NCBI GenBank assembly: GCA_937877515.1
Contig: CALFIX010000018.1
Location: 1-64,000, forward strand
DNA length: 64,000 nt
Source: an uncultured Treponema sp.
GTDB lineage: Bacteria; Spirochaetota; Spirochaetia; Treponematales; Treponemataceae
Reading direction: 5' to 3'
Shown here: positions 7,360-17,027 of the stretch, piece by piece
How the letters are laid out: every line of letters begins with the position of its first letter
Position numbering within the stretch: the stretch's first letter is position 1
Notes under the pieces: model-generated
What the model was told of the DNA's origin: nothing
What the model saw: only the letters and a program-made list of their open reading frames with translations
Databases searched by the model: none
Program-made: the position numbers and the translations under genes

Positions 7360-8101
7360 CATATAAAAATCCAAGATTCTTAAATGTCTTTAAAAGTTCA
7401 TCTTTATTTTCCAGCAAGACAGAAAAAAATTTTTCTTCTATCTCTATGCGGGCTAAAGTCTCTCCGTGTATACGGACTCTACAGTTAAAAAGTCCCAACG
7501 TAAAAAGAAAAGACTCTGCTTTTTCTACCATATTCAACTTCTTTTCCGTTATAACTTCGCCATAAGGAATTCTGGAAGCAAGACAAGCTTTGGAAGGTTT
7601 ATTCCATGTTGTTAAAGAAAGTTCTTTTGAAGCTTCTCTTATTTCTGCTTTAGAAAAGCCAAGCTCGCGCAAAGGACTTTTTATTCCTAATTCTTCTACA
7701 GCTTTTAAGCCAGGCCTATAATCTGTTAAATCGTCTGCATTGCTTCCTTCACAAACTGCATTCAGATTATTTTTTAGAGCAAGTTCCTTTATTTTTGTAA
7801 ATAGATTTTTCTTACAGAAATAACACCTGTTTTTAGGGTTTTCCCTAAATTCTTCCAGTAAAAGAGGATTTTCTTCTATGAAAATCTGTCTGATTCCATT
7901 CTTTTTACAGAAGGCTGCACCTTCTTCTTCTTCCATGGAGGAAAGCAGATGAGATTTTTCTGTTACGGCTACGGCTTTTTCTCCTAAAACGCCGTGTGCA
8001 ATTTTAAGTAAAAAAGATGAATCTACCCCACCAGAAAATGCAATAGCAGCAGAACCAAGTGCCCTAAAATAATCTTCTAACAAAGAAAGCTTAGCAACCA
8101 T
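7295..8101 (-). CDS. larE: ATP-dependent sacrificial sulfur transferase LarE
   Basis: A 268-residue PP-loop enzyme (AFSGGVDSS near residue 20) that adenylates and sulfurates the nickel-pincer cofactor precursor used by lactate racemase-type enzymes. CYFCKK and the KPSKACLASRIPYG block match LarE; the Cys in ACLASR corresponds to the sacrificial sulfur donor. The 3' end overlaps the convergent alpha-hydroxy-acid oxidase gene by 65 bp. larA, larB and larC are not in the window, so the pathway must be completed elsewhere. The ATG at 8101 has AGAGG upstream. Confidence 0.88.
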   Translation of the reverse strand: MVAKLSLLEDYFRALGSAAIAFSGGVDSSFLLKIAHGVLGEKAVAVTEKSHLLSSMEEEEGAAFCKKNGIRQIFIEENPLLLEEFRENPKNRCYFCKKNLFTKIKELALKNNLNAVCEGSNADDLTDYRPGLKAVEELGIKSPLRELGFSKAEIREASKELSLTTWNKPSKACLASRIPYGEVITEKKLNMVEKAESFLFTLGLFNCRVRIHGETLARIEIEEKFFSVLLENKDELLKTFKNLGFLYVTLDLQGFRSGSLNEVFGASL

Positions 8102-8190
8102 AAAAACCTCTTAAAGATGAGCTGTATATTAGCAAAAAGAAATAAAAAAAGCAAAAACAAAAAGATTTTTCTTTCCTTTTTGAAAAGCCG

Positions 8191-8280
8191 TGGTATAATA
8201 TTTGCATATATGATAGTAACACTATCAACTTGAAATTAAGAGTTTCATGTTGAAAGTGGCATAAATTAAATAGGTGGCTG
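8191..8280 (+). promoter_or_regulatory. glpK promoter and structured leader
   Basis: An extended -10, TGGTATAAT (TATAAT at 8194-8199), with only a weak -35. Downstream come two inverted repeats: TGATAG-N5-CTATCA (8211-8227) and, overlapping it, an arm pair CAACTTGAAA (8226-8235) with TTTCATGTTG (8243-8252). The roughly 80-base leader ends with AGGTGG before the ATG at 8287. The first repeat could be an operator and the pair could be alternative RNA hairpins; both readings are inferences. Confidence 0.6.
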
Positions 8281-8286
8281 TGAATT

Positions 8287-9930
8287 ATGGAACAAAAGAA
8301 GTACATTCTTGCTTTGGACCAGGGAACAACGAGTTCGCGTGCAATTATTTTTAATCAGCATGCACAAAAAGTTGCTTCAGGGCAAAGAGAATTTACGCAG
8401 TATTTCCCTCAGCCTGGCTGGGTTGAACACGATGCTGAAGAGCTCTTTTTAGGGCAACTTACGGTAATGCAGGAAACCGTTCGTCAGGCAAAAGTTAATA
8501 CGGATCAGATTGCTGCAATTGGAATTACAAATCAGAGAGAAACCGTAGTTTTGTGGGAAAAGGCAACAGGTAAACCTGTGTACCATGCAATTGTCTGGCA
8601 ATGCAGGCGCACTGCAGATATGGCAGAAGAACTTATTGCAAGCGGCAAAAGCAAAATGATTCAGGAAAAGACAGGACTCATTCCTGATGCTTACTTTAGC
8701 GGAACAAAAATCAAGTGGATTTTAGATAATGTTCCTGGCATAAAGGCTCGCGCCAAAAAAGGAGAAATCTTAGCAGGAACAATAGACACCTGGCTTGTAT
8801 GGAAGTTAACCGGTGGAAAAGTCCACATTACAGACACAACTAATGCAAGCAGAACCATGCTGTTTAACATTCATACTCTTGAATGGGATGCAGACTTACT
8901 TAAAATGCTGGACATTCCAAAATGCATTTTACCGGAAGTAAAAGACAGCGCCTGCGTTTACGGCACAACAGATAAGGAAGTCTGCGGCTTTGAAGTTCCA
9001 ATTGCCTCCTGTATTGGAGACCAGCAGGCAGCCCTCTTCGGTCAGGGATGCTTTTCTAAAGGCAGCGTAAAGACAACTTACGGAACAGGTTGCTTTATGC
9101 TTATGAACATTGGAAGTAAACCAATCATTTCTAAGAATAATCTTTTAACAACCATAGCATTTAGCATTAACGGAAAAGTTCAGTACGCTTTAGAAGGAAG
9201 CGTATTTATGGGTGGGGCTACAATTAAGTGGCTTCGCGATGAACTTGGAATTATTAGAACGGCTCATGAATGCGACCTTCTTGCAGAAAGTGTTCCGGAC
9301 TCCAACGGTGCAATTTTAGTTCCTGCATTTACAGGACTTGGAACTCCTTACTGGGATCCTTACGCGCGCGGTGTCTTAATAGGTTTGACACGAGGCGTTA
9401 ACAAAGCTCACGTTTGCCGTGCAACAGTAGAGGCAATCTGCTATCAGGTAAAAGATTTACTTGAAAGCATGAGGGCAGACACGGGACTTCACATTAAAGA
9501 AGTAAAAGTAGACGGAGGAGCCAGCGTTTCTAACGTAATGATGCAGTTTCAGAGCGACATCCTGGCAAAACCGATATTCCGTCCGAAGAATGTAGAAACC
9601 ACGGCACTTGGAGCCGCATTCTGTGCAGGTCTTGCAGTTGGATTCTGGAAGGATAAGGAAGAGATTTTAGACGTCTGGAAGGTAGACAAAATCTTTACGA
9701 CAGAAATGCCAAGCAGCCAGAGGCACAAGCTTTATGAAATGTGGAAGAAAGCTGTTGAACGAAGTAAAGGCTGGGCAAAACCGGAAGAAGCTTCTACCAA
9801 AAAGAAAAAGGCTTCTGCAAAAGCAGTCACAAATAAAAGTGCAACAAAAGAAAATAAAGTAAAATCTTCAGTTTCCAAGACAAAAAAAACTGAAGTGGCA
9901 AAAACTACAAAAAGGAAGGCTGGTAAATGA
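8287..9930 (+). CDS. glpK: Glycerol kinase with Lys-rich C-terminal tail
   Basis: A 547-residue FGGY kinase that phosphorylates glycerol to glycerol 3-phosphate. It has LALDQGTTSSRAIIF, WQCRRT, GTIDTWLVWKL, SCIGDQQAALFGQ, GTGCFML, GLGTPYWDPYARG and the VDGGAS signature. The core ends near residue 498, the usual length. The last 49 residues are a low-complexity tail with 16 Lys plus Ala, Thr and Ser, and no predicted fold. It starts the glp operon, whose next gene overlaps by 4 bases. Confidence 0.95.
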   Translation: MEQKKYILALDQGTTSSRAIIFNQHAQKVASGQREFTQYFPQPGWVEHDAEELFLGQLTVMQETVRQAKVNTDQIAAIGITNQRETVVLWEKATGKPVYHAIVWQCRRTADMAEELIASGKSKMIQEKTGLIPDAYFSGTKIKWILDNVPGIKARAKKGEILAGTIDTWLVWKLTGGKVHITDTTNASRTMLFNIHTLEWDADLLKMLDIPKCILPEVKDSACVYGTTDKEVCGFEVPIASCIGDQQAALFGQGCFSKGSVKTTYGTGCFMLMNIGSKPIISKNNLLTTIAFSINGKVQYALEGSVFMGGATIKWLRDELGIIRTAHECDLLAESVPDSNGAILVPAFTGLGTPYWDPYARGVLIGLTRGVNKAHVCRATVEAICYQVKDLLESMRADTGLHIKEVKVDGGASVSNVMMQFQSDILAKPIFRPKNVETTALGAAFCAGLAVGFWKDKEEILDVWKVDKIFTTEMPSSQRHKLYEMWKKAVERSKGWAKPEEASTKKKKASAKAVTNKSATKENKVKSSVSKTKKTEVAKTTKRKAGK

Positions 9931-11450
9931 GCACACAGTATGATGTAGTCATAATAGGAGCAGGAATCTCTGGAGCATGTATTGCACGGGAACTCTCAAA
10001 GACGCAGGCAAAAGTCTGCATGTTAGACAAAGAAGATGATGTAAGCTGCGGAACAAGTAAGGCAAACTCAGGCATTGTTCACGCAGGCTATGACCCTATG
10101 CCGGGCACCTTAATGGCACGTCTGAATGTTCGTGGCGCAGCACTGATGCCGGAGTTAGCAAAGAAACTTAACTTTGATTACAATCCGATTGGCTCTCTTG
10201 TTTTGGCATTTGATGAAGACGGAATGAAAAAAGTTCAGACTCTTTACGAGCGTGGCTTAAAGAACGGCGTTAAAGACATGGCTGTTTTAAATCAGGACGA
10301 GCTTCGCGCATTGGAACCGAATATTAACGAAGAAGCCGTTGGCGCCCTCTTTGCAAAGACAGCGGGAATAATTGCTCCGTATCAGGCTACATGGGCTATT
10401 GCAGAAAGTGCAGTAATAAACGGTGTTGAATTTATGAGAGACACAATGGTTCACGCAATCACTAAAAATGAAGATGGAACATTTACTCTTTCAACAAGTA
10501 AGGGAGAACTTACAACTCGCTTTGTTGTAAACGCAGCAGGTCTTTATGCTGACCGCGTAAGTGCAATGGCAGGGGCTAGGGAATACACAATAGTTCAGCG
10601 CCGTGGTGAATACGCACTTTTAGACAACAAGTGCAGGGATCTGGTAAACCACGTACTTTTCCAGACTCCAGGTCCATACGGGAAAGGTGTTCTGGTAACA
10701 CAGACTGTAGATGGAAACATTTTAATTGGCCCTAGTGCAGAAGATGCAAACCTTTCTACAATGGATTACACAGGAACAACAGCTTCTAGTCAAAATGCAA
10801 TCTTAAAAGCTGCAAGCCGAAGCGTAACAGACATTCCTCGTCGCAACATAATAAACTCATTCTCAGGAATCCGTGCCTTAGCGTTTGTAAAGGATGAAAA
10901 AGGAGAATTAAAACCGTTGGACGACTTTATCGTAGAAGAAGATTCTAAGGTAAAAGGCTTTATAAACGTTGGCGGAATCTGTTCCCCAGGTTTAACAAGT
11001 GCTCCTGCCATTGGAGAAGAAGTTTTTGAAATCTTAAAGAAAGCAGGACTGAATGCCGCCGTAAACACAAAATTTGTAGAAGAGCGCGAAGGAATTCCTG
11101 CATTCAAGAGCCAGAGTAACGAAAAGAAGCTGGAACTGATCAAAAAGGATCCCCGCTATGGTCAGATAATCTGCCGCTGCGAAATGATTACAGAGGGCGA
11201 AATTGTTGCAAGCATAAAATGTCCTCTCGGTGCCGTAGACTTGGACGGTGTAAAGCGTCGTACACGTGCCGGAATGGGCCGCTGCCAGGCAGGTTTCTGT
11301 TCTCCTCGTGTTACAGAAATCTTAAGCCGGGAACTCAAGGTTCCTATGGTAAGCATAACAAAGCGTGGCGGAACAAGTTACATCTTAGACTCAAAGACAC
11401 GCGCTACAGTTAGTGACGTAGCAGTTCAGGAAAATGTGGAGGCTTTATAA
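9927..11450 (+). CDS. FAD-dependent glycerol-3-phosphate dehydrogenase with BFD-type [2Fe-2S] domain
   Basis: A 507-residue flavoprotein. IIGAGISGACIARELS is the FAD-binding fold, SGIVHAGYD and the DAO-type core follow, and the C-terminal domain carries CRC near residue 416 and CQAGFC near residue 452, the BFD-like iron-sulfur site. Such proteins oxidise glycerol 3-phosphate to dihydroxyacetone phosphate (GlpO/GlpA type). It overlaps glpK by ATGA and is directly followed by a second FAD protein, the layout seen in Clostridia and spirochaetes. The electron acceptor is not shown by the sequence. Confidence 0.87.
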   Translation: MSTQYDVVIIGAGISGACIARELSKTQAKVCMLDKEDDVSCGTSKANSGIVHAGYDPMPGTLMARLNVRGAALMPELAKKLNFDYNPIGSLVLAFDEDGMKKVQTLYERGLKNGVKDMAVLNQDELRALEPNINEEAVGALFAKTAGIIAPYQATWAIAESAVINGVEFMRDTMVHAITKNEDGTFTLSTSKGELTTRFVVNAAGLYADRVSAMAGAREYTIVQRRGEYALLDNKCRDLVNHVLFQTPGPYGKGVLVTQTVDGNILIGPSAEDANLSTMDYTGTTASSQNAILKAASRSVTDIPRRNIINSFSGIRALAFVKDEKGELKPLDDFIVEEDSKVKGFINVGGICSPGLTSAPAIGEEVFEILKKAGLNAAVNTKFVEEREGIPAFKSQSNEKKLELIKKDPRYGQIICRCEMITEGEIVASIKCPLGAVDLDGVKRRTRAGMGRCQAGFCSPRVTEILSRELKVPMVSITKRGGTSYILDSKTRATVSDVAVQENVEAL

Positions 11451-12785
11451 ATGAGTGCCCAGGAAAAGATTTATGATTTAATCGTAGTAGGCGGAGGACC
11501 TGCTGGTTTGGCGGCTGCAATTGCCGCAAAGAAAAACGGCTTAAAGGAAGTGCTTGTTTTGGAGCGTGACAACAGAGCAGGAGGAATTTTACTCCAGTGT
11601 ATTCACAACGGATTTGGTCTTCACCACTTTGGAGAAGAACTTACAGGTCCTGAATACGCAAGCCGCTTTGTAGAGGAAGCAGACAGCCTTAATGTTGAAA
11701 CAAAAGTAAACACCATGGTTTTAGAAATTCACAAAGGGAGTCCTATCCACGAGGTTGTTGCCATAAACTCTAAAGACGGTCTTATGTGCTTAAAGACTTA
11801 CTCTGTTGCTCTTGCGATGGGTTGCCGCGAACGCACTCGTGGTGCTTTGGTAATTCCTGGAACCCGTCCGGCAGGCATTTTTACTGCAGGAAGTGCTCAG
11901 CGCTTTGTAAACATAGACGGATACTTACCGGGTAAGAAAGTTGTAATTTTAGGAAGTGGCGACATTGGTCTTATTATGGCCCGCCGCTTAACACTGGAAG
12001 GTGCAGAAGTAAAGCTTGTCTGCGAAATCATGAACTGCTCTGCAGGTCTTGCACGCAACATGACGCAGTGTCTTTACAACTTTGACATTCCGCTAAAGTT
12101 AAGCACAACAATCGTTCAGATTCACGGAACGGACAGGGTTACAGGCGTTACGATTGCTGCAGTAGATGACCACAGACAGCCAATTCCTGGAACAGAAGAA
12201 TACATAGAATGTGATACGGTTCTTTTGAGCGTAGGTCTTATTCCGGAAAACGAAGTAAGCATTGCAGCGGGAGTCCAGATGGACTCAATTACAAGCGGAC
12301 CTACCGTAAACCAGAACATGGAAACTTCTCTCCCCGGTATTTTTGCCTGCGGAAACAGCGTTCACGTTCATGACCTTGTTGACTACGTAACAGAAGAAAG
12401 TTTACTGGCCGGTGCCAGAGCTGCAACTTATGTTAAGGGTGTAAAAGAAGGAAAGACATCTGGCGGAGAAACCACGGTTCTTTCTGTAACTCCTGGTAAC
12501 CGCGTACGTTACACAGTACCTCAGCATGTAGACATTACGAAAGATGTGCCTCTGAACGAGGAAGACGATACAGTTATGCTTATGTTCCGTGCGACAGATG
12601 TTTACCATAGCGTTACAGTAGGCGTTTATTCTGGAAACACCTTGATCTGTCAGCAGAAGAAGAGGGTTGTTCGTCCTGGAGAAATGCAGACAATCAACTT
12701 AAAGGCAAAGGACATGGCAAAATTACGCGAAACAAAACAGCCTGTCACCGTTTCTATTGAATTACCGGAGGACTCAATTGACTAA
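11451..12785 (+). CDS. FAD/NAD(P)-dependent oxidoreductase of the glycerol operon
   Basis: A 444-residue pyridine nucleotide-disulfide oxidoreductase-like protein: VVGGGPAGLAAAIAAKK for FAD at the N terminus, VVILGSGDIGLIMARR for NAD(P) near residue 165, and GIFACGNSVHVHDLVDYV near residue 310. This gene consistently sits between the G3P dehydrogenase and the DUF1667 gene and probably passes electrons from the dehydrogenase to NAD(P) or another carrier. It begins immediately after the previous stop codon. The exact reaction is inferred from context. Confidence 0.82.
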   Translation: MSAQEKIYDLIVVGGGPAGLAAAIAAKKNGLKEVLVLERDNRAGGILLQCIHNGFGLHHFGEELTGPEYASRFVEEADSLNVETKVNTMVLEIHKGSPIHEVVAINSKDGLMCLKTYSVALAMGCRERTRGALVIPGTRPAGIFTAGSAQRFVNIDGYLPGKKVVILGSGDIGLIMARRLTLEGAEVKLVCEIMNCSAGLARNMTQCLYNFDIPLKLSTTIVQIHGTDRVTGVTIAAVDDHRQPIPGTEEYIECDTVLLSVGLIPENEVSIAAGVQMDSITSGPTVNQNMETSLPGIFACGNSVHVHDLVDYVTEESLLAGARAATYVKGVKEGKTSGGETTVLSVTPGNRVRYTVPQHVDITKDVPLNEEDDTVMLMFRATDVYHSVTVGVYSGNTLICQQKKRVVRPGEMQTINLKAKDMAKLRETKQPVTVSIELPEDSID

Positions 12786-13197
12786 TACTGAAGAAAAAGA
12801 AGAAAAGACAAAACACTTAACCTGCATTATATGCCCTATGGGCTGCAGCCTTGAGGTAACGCTTCCTGAAGGTTACACAAGCGAAAACGCACGCACGTTT
12901 GATCCTTCTCTCTTTAAGGTAACAGGAAACACCTGTAAGCGTGGAGATGAATACGCAAGAAAAGAACTTACAACTCCCGAACGAACACTAACCTGCACTG
13001 TTGCTGTAAGTGGAGGAAAGCGTCCTCTTGTTACCGCAAAAACAAAAGGCGAGGTACCTAAGGAAAAACTCTTAGACTGTATGCAGGCTGTCCGCCGACT
13101 GACAGTAAAAGCCCCTGTAAAAGCAAAAGACGTTCTTGTAAAAGACTTGCTTCATACAGGAATAGACCTTGTAGCATGTGAGGATGTTGCAGTGTAA
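12778..13197 (+). CDS. DUF1667 Cys-containing protein of the glycerol operon
   Basis: A 139-residue protein with CIICPMGCSLEV at the N terminus and a later GNTCKRGDEYA, so four cysteines arranged as a likely metal or Fe-S site, as in DUF1667. It is the third subunit-like partner of the two FAD proteins. I place the start at TTG 12778 because GGAGG (12767-12771) lies 6 bases before it; the open frame also has a TTG at 12757 without a ribosome site. It overlaps the preceding gene by 8 bases. Confidence 0.8.
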   Translation: MTNTEEKEEKTKHLTCIICPMGCSLEVTLPEGYTSENARTFDPSLFKVTGNTCKRGDEYARKELTTPERTLTCTVAVSGGKRPLVTAKTKGEVPKEKLLDCMQAVRRLTVKAPVKAKDVLVKDLLHTGIDLVACEDVAV

Positions 13198-13232
13198 AAA
13201 AGCGACAGGATGCTGCATCAAAGCATTAACGT

Positions 13233-13278
13233 AAAGACACGACAGGTTTTTGTAAAAACAAAGATTTGGCGTGTCTTT
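13233..13278. terminator. Long-loop bidirectional terminator, glp operon and uvrD
   Basis: AAAGACACG (13233-13241) pairs with CGTGTCTTT (13270-13278), with a 28-base loop that holds a small TTTTTG/AAAAAC repeat. T-rich sequence follows on the plus strand. It lies between convergent genes and may serve both, ending at the uvrD stop codon. Confidence 0.5.
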
Positions 13279-15536
13279 TAATTTTCCAGCATTAAGGAAC
13301 CGCTTTGGTACTGGGGTAGAAACTTTTTTATTCCACCATTTTCAAAGCTTACGCTTATTACATATTCTCCTTCAGGGCTGACATTTGCACGAACAATCTG
13401 ACCATGTCCCCAGTCATCATGATAGACACAAGCTCCTACACACCATTTTTTTGCAAGCGGATGACTTTCTTTTATGCCGAAAGAATTTTCAGGACTCTCT
13501 GCCGTAAACATAGATGGCTTATTTCCAAGTATGCGTATATTTTTTATTCCAAGCTCAGACAAAAAAGGACTTGGCTGCATATAGCTTGTACGCCCATATA
13601 AGCGTCTTGCTGCACAACTTGTAAAATAAAGCTCATTTTTTGCTCTTGTAATTCCTACATAAAAAAGACGTCTTTCTTCTTCTAACTCAGCCCCAGTTTT
13701 ATTTTCGCGAGGGAAAACTCCATACTCCATTCCACTTATAATTACACGAGGAAACTCCAAACCCTTTGTATTATGTAATGTTATAAGAGTTACCTTATCA
13801 TCTGTTACATCAGGAGAAGACGCTTCTATATTTCTATCTAATTCTATGCTATCTAAGAAATCTAAAAGTCCCTGCACACTATATTTATAAAAAGAAGCAC
13901 TATTAGAAAGCTCCTGCAAGTTAGCTTCCCTCTGTGTACCAGAAACCTCATCCTGACTTTTATGATATTCAGAAAGACCTGTTTTTTTGGAAACCAAATC
14001 TATAAAATCTGAAAGTTTTTTTTCATTTTCATCAGAAGAACCTGTTACATCGCTCTCGTCTTCTTTCATGGCTTCTCTTGCAATACTCTCTGTAAGTAAG
14101 TCATTCGGCAGGTATTCCAACAATTCTGTTGCAATGTTATAAAATTCTTTTGCACCTTCCATTGCTTTTTTTGAGAGCTTTACTTTTAAGACTGCATCTA
14201 AAAGAGAGAGTGAACTTCCATCTTCTAAAGAGAAAGCTTCATTTATAATTTTTTCCTGACTTGTAGAACCAACCCCTCTGACAGGTTTATTTATAATACG
14301 TCTAAAGGCAATCTCATTTTTGGGATTTACCAGAAATTCAAGCCAGCTTAGGGCATCTTTTATTTCTTCACGTTCATAAAATTTTAAAGAACCTACAACC
14401 GTGTATGGAATTTTTCTATGTAAAAACTCTGTTTCAAAACCAAGCGACTGAGCATTTGTTCTATATAAGACAGCCCATTCAGAATACGGCACACCTTTTT
14501 CTGCAAGACCTTCTATTAAATCTGCTGCAAATTCTGTTTCATCATTCTGGTTAGACAAAAAAACTAAAGTAGGCTTTTTACCCTTACCCCTGTAAGACTC
14601 TAAAGTTTTTCCAAGCCGCTCACCGTTATTTTTAACAACACTGTCTGCGCATGTTAATATTTCTTGAGTTGATCTATAATTTGTTTCTAGCCGTATAAGT
14701 TTTGTACCGGCAAACTGTTCTTGAAAGCGCAATATATTTTGAACTTCCGCGCCTCTAAACTTATAAATACTCTGATCATCATCTCCAACTACACAAACAT
14801 AGATGCCACTATTTTCATCAATGCCACTAAGCATTTTTAAAAGCAAAAACTGTGCGACGTTTGAGTCTTGATACTCATCAACCATTATAACTCTATAGCG
14901 TCTATAAAGTTCATGCCTGATTGAATCATTATCACGCAAAACAATATATGGTAAAAGTATAAGATCCCCAAAGTCTACATTACCTGTTGCTCTTAAACGC
15001 TTTTGATATTCTTCATATTGAATTGAAAAGACTTCTTTATCAAAAACACCAATGGCACTAAAGTCACTGCTTTTTGGGGTAAGACCGTAATCTTTTGCAA
15101 GAGAAATTTTATGTGCAATCTCTGCAGCTTCTTTTCTTGTAACAGAAGGAATTGCTTTGCTTACTAAAGTCACCATGTCATCATCATCATAAACGGTAAA
15201 ATTTTTATCAATACCAGCTTCTGACGCATAACGACGTAAAAACCAAGCACCCCATGAATGGAAAGTTCTTATCTGGGCAAAATTAGAAAGCGGCTCTAAG
15301 AGTTCCGCTCTCTCTCTCATTTCATTTGCGGCTTTTTTTGTAAATGTAACTGCCAAAATGGAATATGGTTCATAATGTTCATGAGAAATTAAATATGCAA
15401 TCTTTGTTGTAATAACACGGGTTTTTCCACTACCTGCTCCAGCCAAAATTAAAAGAGCATTATCATTTTCTTTTGTATGAACAACGGCTTCCCTTTGAGA
15501 TGGATTCAATGCAGAAAGATACTCATCTTCTAGCAC
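13278..15536 (-). CDS. uvrD: UvrD/PcrA/Rep-family DNA helicase
   Basis: A 752-residue superfamily 1A helicase acting in repair and replication restart. LNPSQREAV (Q motif), AGAGSGKTR (Walker A), TFTKKAANEM (Ia), VDEYQDSN (Walker B/II), VGDDDQSIYKFRGA (III), LETNYRST (IV), LITLHNTKGLEFPRV (V) and VGITRAKNELYF (VI) occur in order. The C-terminal part after the helicase core (VYHDDWGHGQIV and following) resembles the Tudor-like end of PcrA. The start overlaps the rimO stop by one base, so it is the last gene of the lolA-rodZ-rimO-uvrD run. Confidence 0.92.
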   Translation of the reverse strand: MLEDEYLSALNPSQREAVVHTKENDNALLILAGAGSGKTRVITTKIAYLISHEHYEPYSILAVTFTKKAANEMRERAELLEPLSNFAQIRTFHSWGAWFLRRYASEAGIDKNFTVYDDDDMVTLVSKAIPSVTRKEAAEIAHKISLAKDYGLTPKSSDFSAIGVFDKEVFSIQYEEYQKRLRATGNVDFGDLILLPYIVLRDNDSIRHELYRRYRVIMVDEYQDSNVAQFLLLKMLSGIDENSGIYVCVVGDDDQSIYKFRGAEVQNILRFQEQFAGTKLIRLETNYRSTQEILTCADSVVKNNGERLGKTLESYRGKGKKPTLVFLSNQNDETEFAADLIEGLAEKGVPYSEWAVLYRTNAQSLGFETEFLHRKIPYTVVGSLKFYEREEIKDALSWLEFLVNPKNEIAFRRIINKPVRGVGSTSQEKIINEAFSLEDGSSLSLLDAVLKVKLSKKAMEGAKEFYNIATELLEYLPNDLLTESIAREAMKEDESDVTGSSDENEKKLSDFIDLVSKKTGLSEYHKSQDEVSGTQREANLQELSNSASFYKYSVQGLLDFLDSIELDRNIEASSPDVTDDKVTLITLHNTKGLEFPRVIISGMEYGVFPRENKTGAELEEERRLFYVGITRAKNELYFTSCAARRLYGRTSYMQPSPFLSELGIKNIRILGNKPSMFTAESPENSFGIKESHPLAKKWCVGACVYHDDWGHGQIVRANVSPEGEYVISVSFENGGIKKFLPQYQSGSLMLEN

Positions 15537-17005
15537 TAATCTTCTCCTAATAAAAGCATACCGTCTAAATCTACAGCACTAGAAGAAACAACCTTTACTT
15601 TTACAACATTACCTTCTTGCACAGAAGCTACAGAACGCGGATCACTTAAGTCATATCTGATTACAACACTTCCGTCTACTTCCGGAGCTTCAAACCATGC
15701 TCTACCAATTGCAAGACCTTCGTCACTACCTTCTTCCGCATTTTGAACGATTTCTTCTACAAGAACATCATAGGTTTTACCAGTTCTTTCTTTAAGGCGA
15801 CAGGCTGTAATTTCTGCCTGAATTTCCTGCAACTCAAGCGAACGTTTCTCTGCTTTTTTATGAGGAACCCTGTGCTTCATTTTATAGGCAGGAGTATCTT
15901 CTTCCAGACTATAGCTAAAGCAGCCTGACCAGTCACTTTGAATTTCTTTTAGGAAAGACTTCGTTTCTTCGGCGTTTTTTTCAGACTCGCCGGGGAAGCC
16001 TGTTAAAAAAGTAGTCCTTATACAGCTTTCTGGAAAAACTTCTCTTATCTTTCTAACAAGAGAAACATAGTCTTTACTTTGTCCTTTACGGTTCATTGAT
16101 TTTATAATACTGTCCGAACCACTTTGAAAAGGAATATCAAAATAAGGAAGAAAACGAGAGTCCGTCTTCATAAAGTCTAAGATATCCGGATTAAAATGGT
16201 CTGGGTGAATGTACAAAAGTCTGACCCAGAAATTTCCAGGAAGTAAAGAAATTTTTTTTATTAGAGTTAAAAGTTCTGAGTCTCCGTACTTACTGGAAAA
16301 ATCAGGATCTGCAATAACAGGTTCCTTTAATTTTGAATACAAGACATCATGCCATGAAAATTCTTTATCGGAAAAAGAAACGTCATCTTTACCACAGCCA
16401 AATGCTGCTAAATCTTGCCCTATGAGGTTTATTTCATACACACCGCGGCTCAAAAGAAGTTTTATCTCATCAACAATCTCGTCAACAGGACGGCTTCTTA
16501 AAGTTCCCCGTATTAATGGAATTGCACAGAAAGTACAACGGTTGTCACAGCCCTCTGTAATTTTTACATAAGCACTACCCTTAAAGGACAAAAGTGTATT
16601 ACGGTCTCCACAGCAGACACCACGCTGTTCTTCTTTTACAACAGGGCGCTCTCCCTTAAACAGAGAATCTACAACACCATCAAGTTTTGACATGTCACCG
16701 TTACCGAAAACAGCATCTGCTTCCGGTAAGTTATCCTTAAACACATCTGCATAACGCTCTGCAAGACAGCCTGCCAAGACAATTTTTGCATTTGGATATG
16801 AGTCTTTAGCCTGCATAAGAGAATTCAAGCTTTCTGTTTTTGCACTTTCAATAAAGCCACAACTGTTAACAATTATTAAATCTGCACAGGAAGCATCTTC
16901 TGTTCTTTCAAAACCAAGATTTTCCAGACGAGTAATTATAAGCTCACCGTCCACTTGATTTTTAGCACAACCATGCTGATCTAAAAAAAAAGTCTTTGAT
17001 GTCAT
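15536..17005 (-). CDS. rimO: Ribosomal protein S12 methylthiotransferase RimO
   Basis: A 489-residue radical-SAM methylthiotransferase modifying an Asp of ribosomal protein S12. The N-terminal UPF0004 domain begins DQHGCAKNQVDGE, where KNxVD points to RimO rather than MiaB or MtaB. Its other cysteines appear in NSCGF and LAGCLAERY. The radical-SAM site is CDNRCTFCAIPLIRG, and a TRAM domain ends the protein. It is about 45 residues longer than usual because of an insertion following GQDLAAFG (residues about 200-245). It is preceded by the RodZ-like gene after 22 bases. Confidence 0.92.
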   Translation of the reverse strand: MTSKTFFLDQHGCAKNQVDGELIITRLENLGFERTEDASCADLIIVNSCGFIESAKTESLNSLMQAKDSYPNAKIVLAGCLAERYADVFKDNLPEADAVFGNGDMSKLDGVVDSLFKGERPVVKEEQRGVCCGDRNTLLSFKGSAYVKITEGCDNRCTFCAIPLIRGTLRSRPVDEIVDEIKLLLSRGVYEINLIGQDLAAFGCGKDDVSFSDKEFSWHDVLYSKLKEPVIADPDFSSKYGDSELLTLIKKISLLPGNFWVRLLYIHPDHFNPDILDFMKTDSRFLPYFDIPFQSGSDSIIKSMNRKGQSKDYVSLVRKIREVFPESCIRTTFLTGFPGESEKNAEETKSFLKEIQSDWSGCFSYSLEEDTPAYKMKHRVPHKKAEKRSLELQEIQAEITACRLKERTGKTYDVLVEEIVQNAEEGSDEGLAIGRAWFEAPEVDGSVVIRYDLSDPRSVASVQEGNVVKVKVVSSSAVDLDGMLLLGED

Positions 17006-17027
17006 AGATATCCGTAATTCTAAAAAA

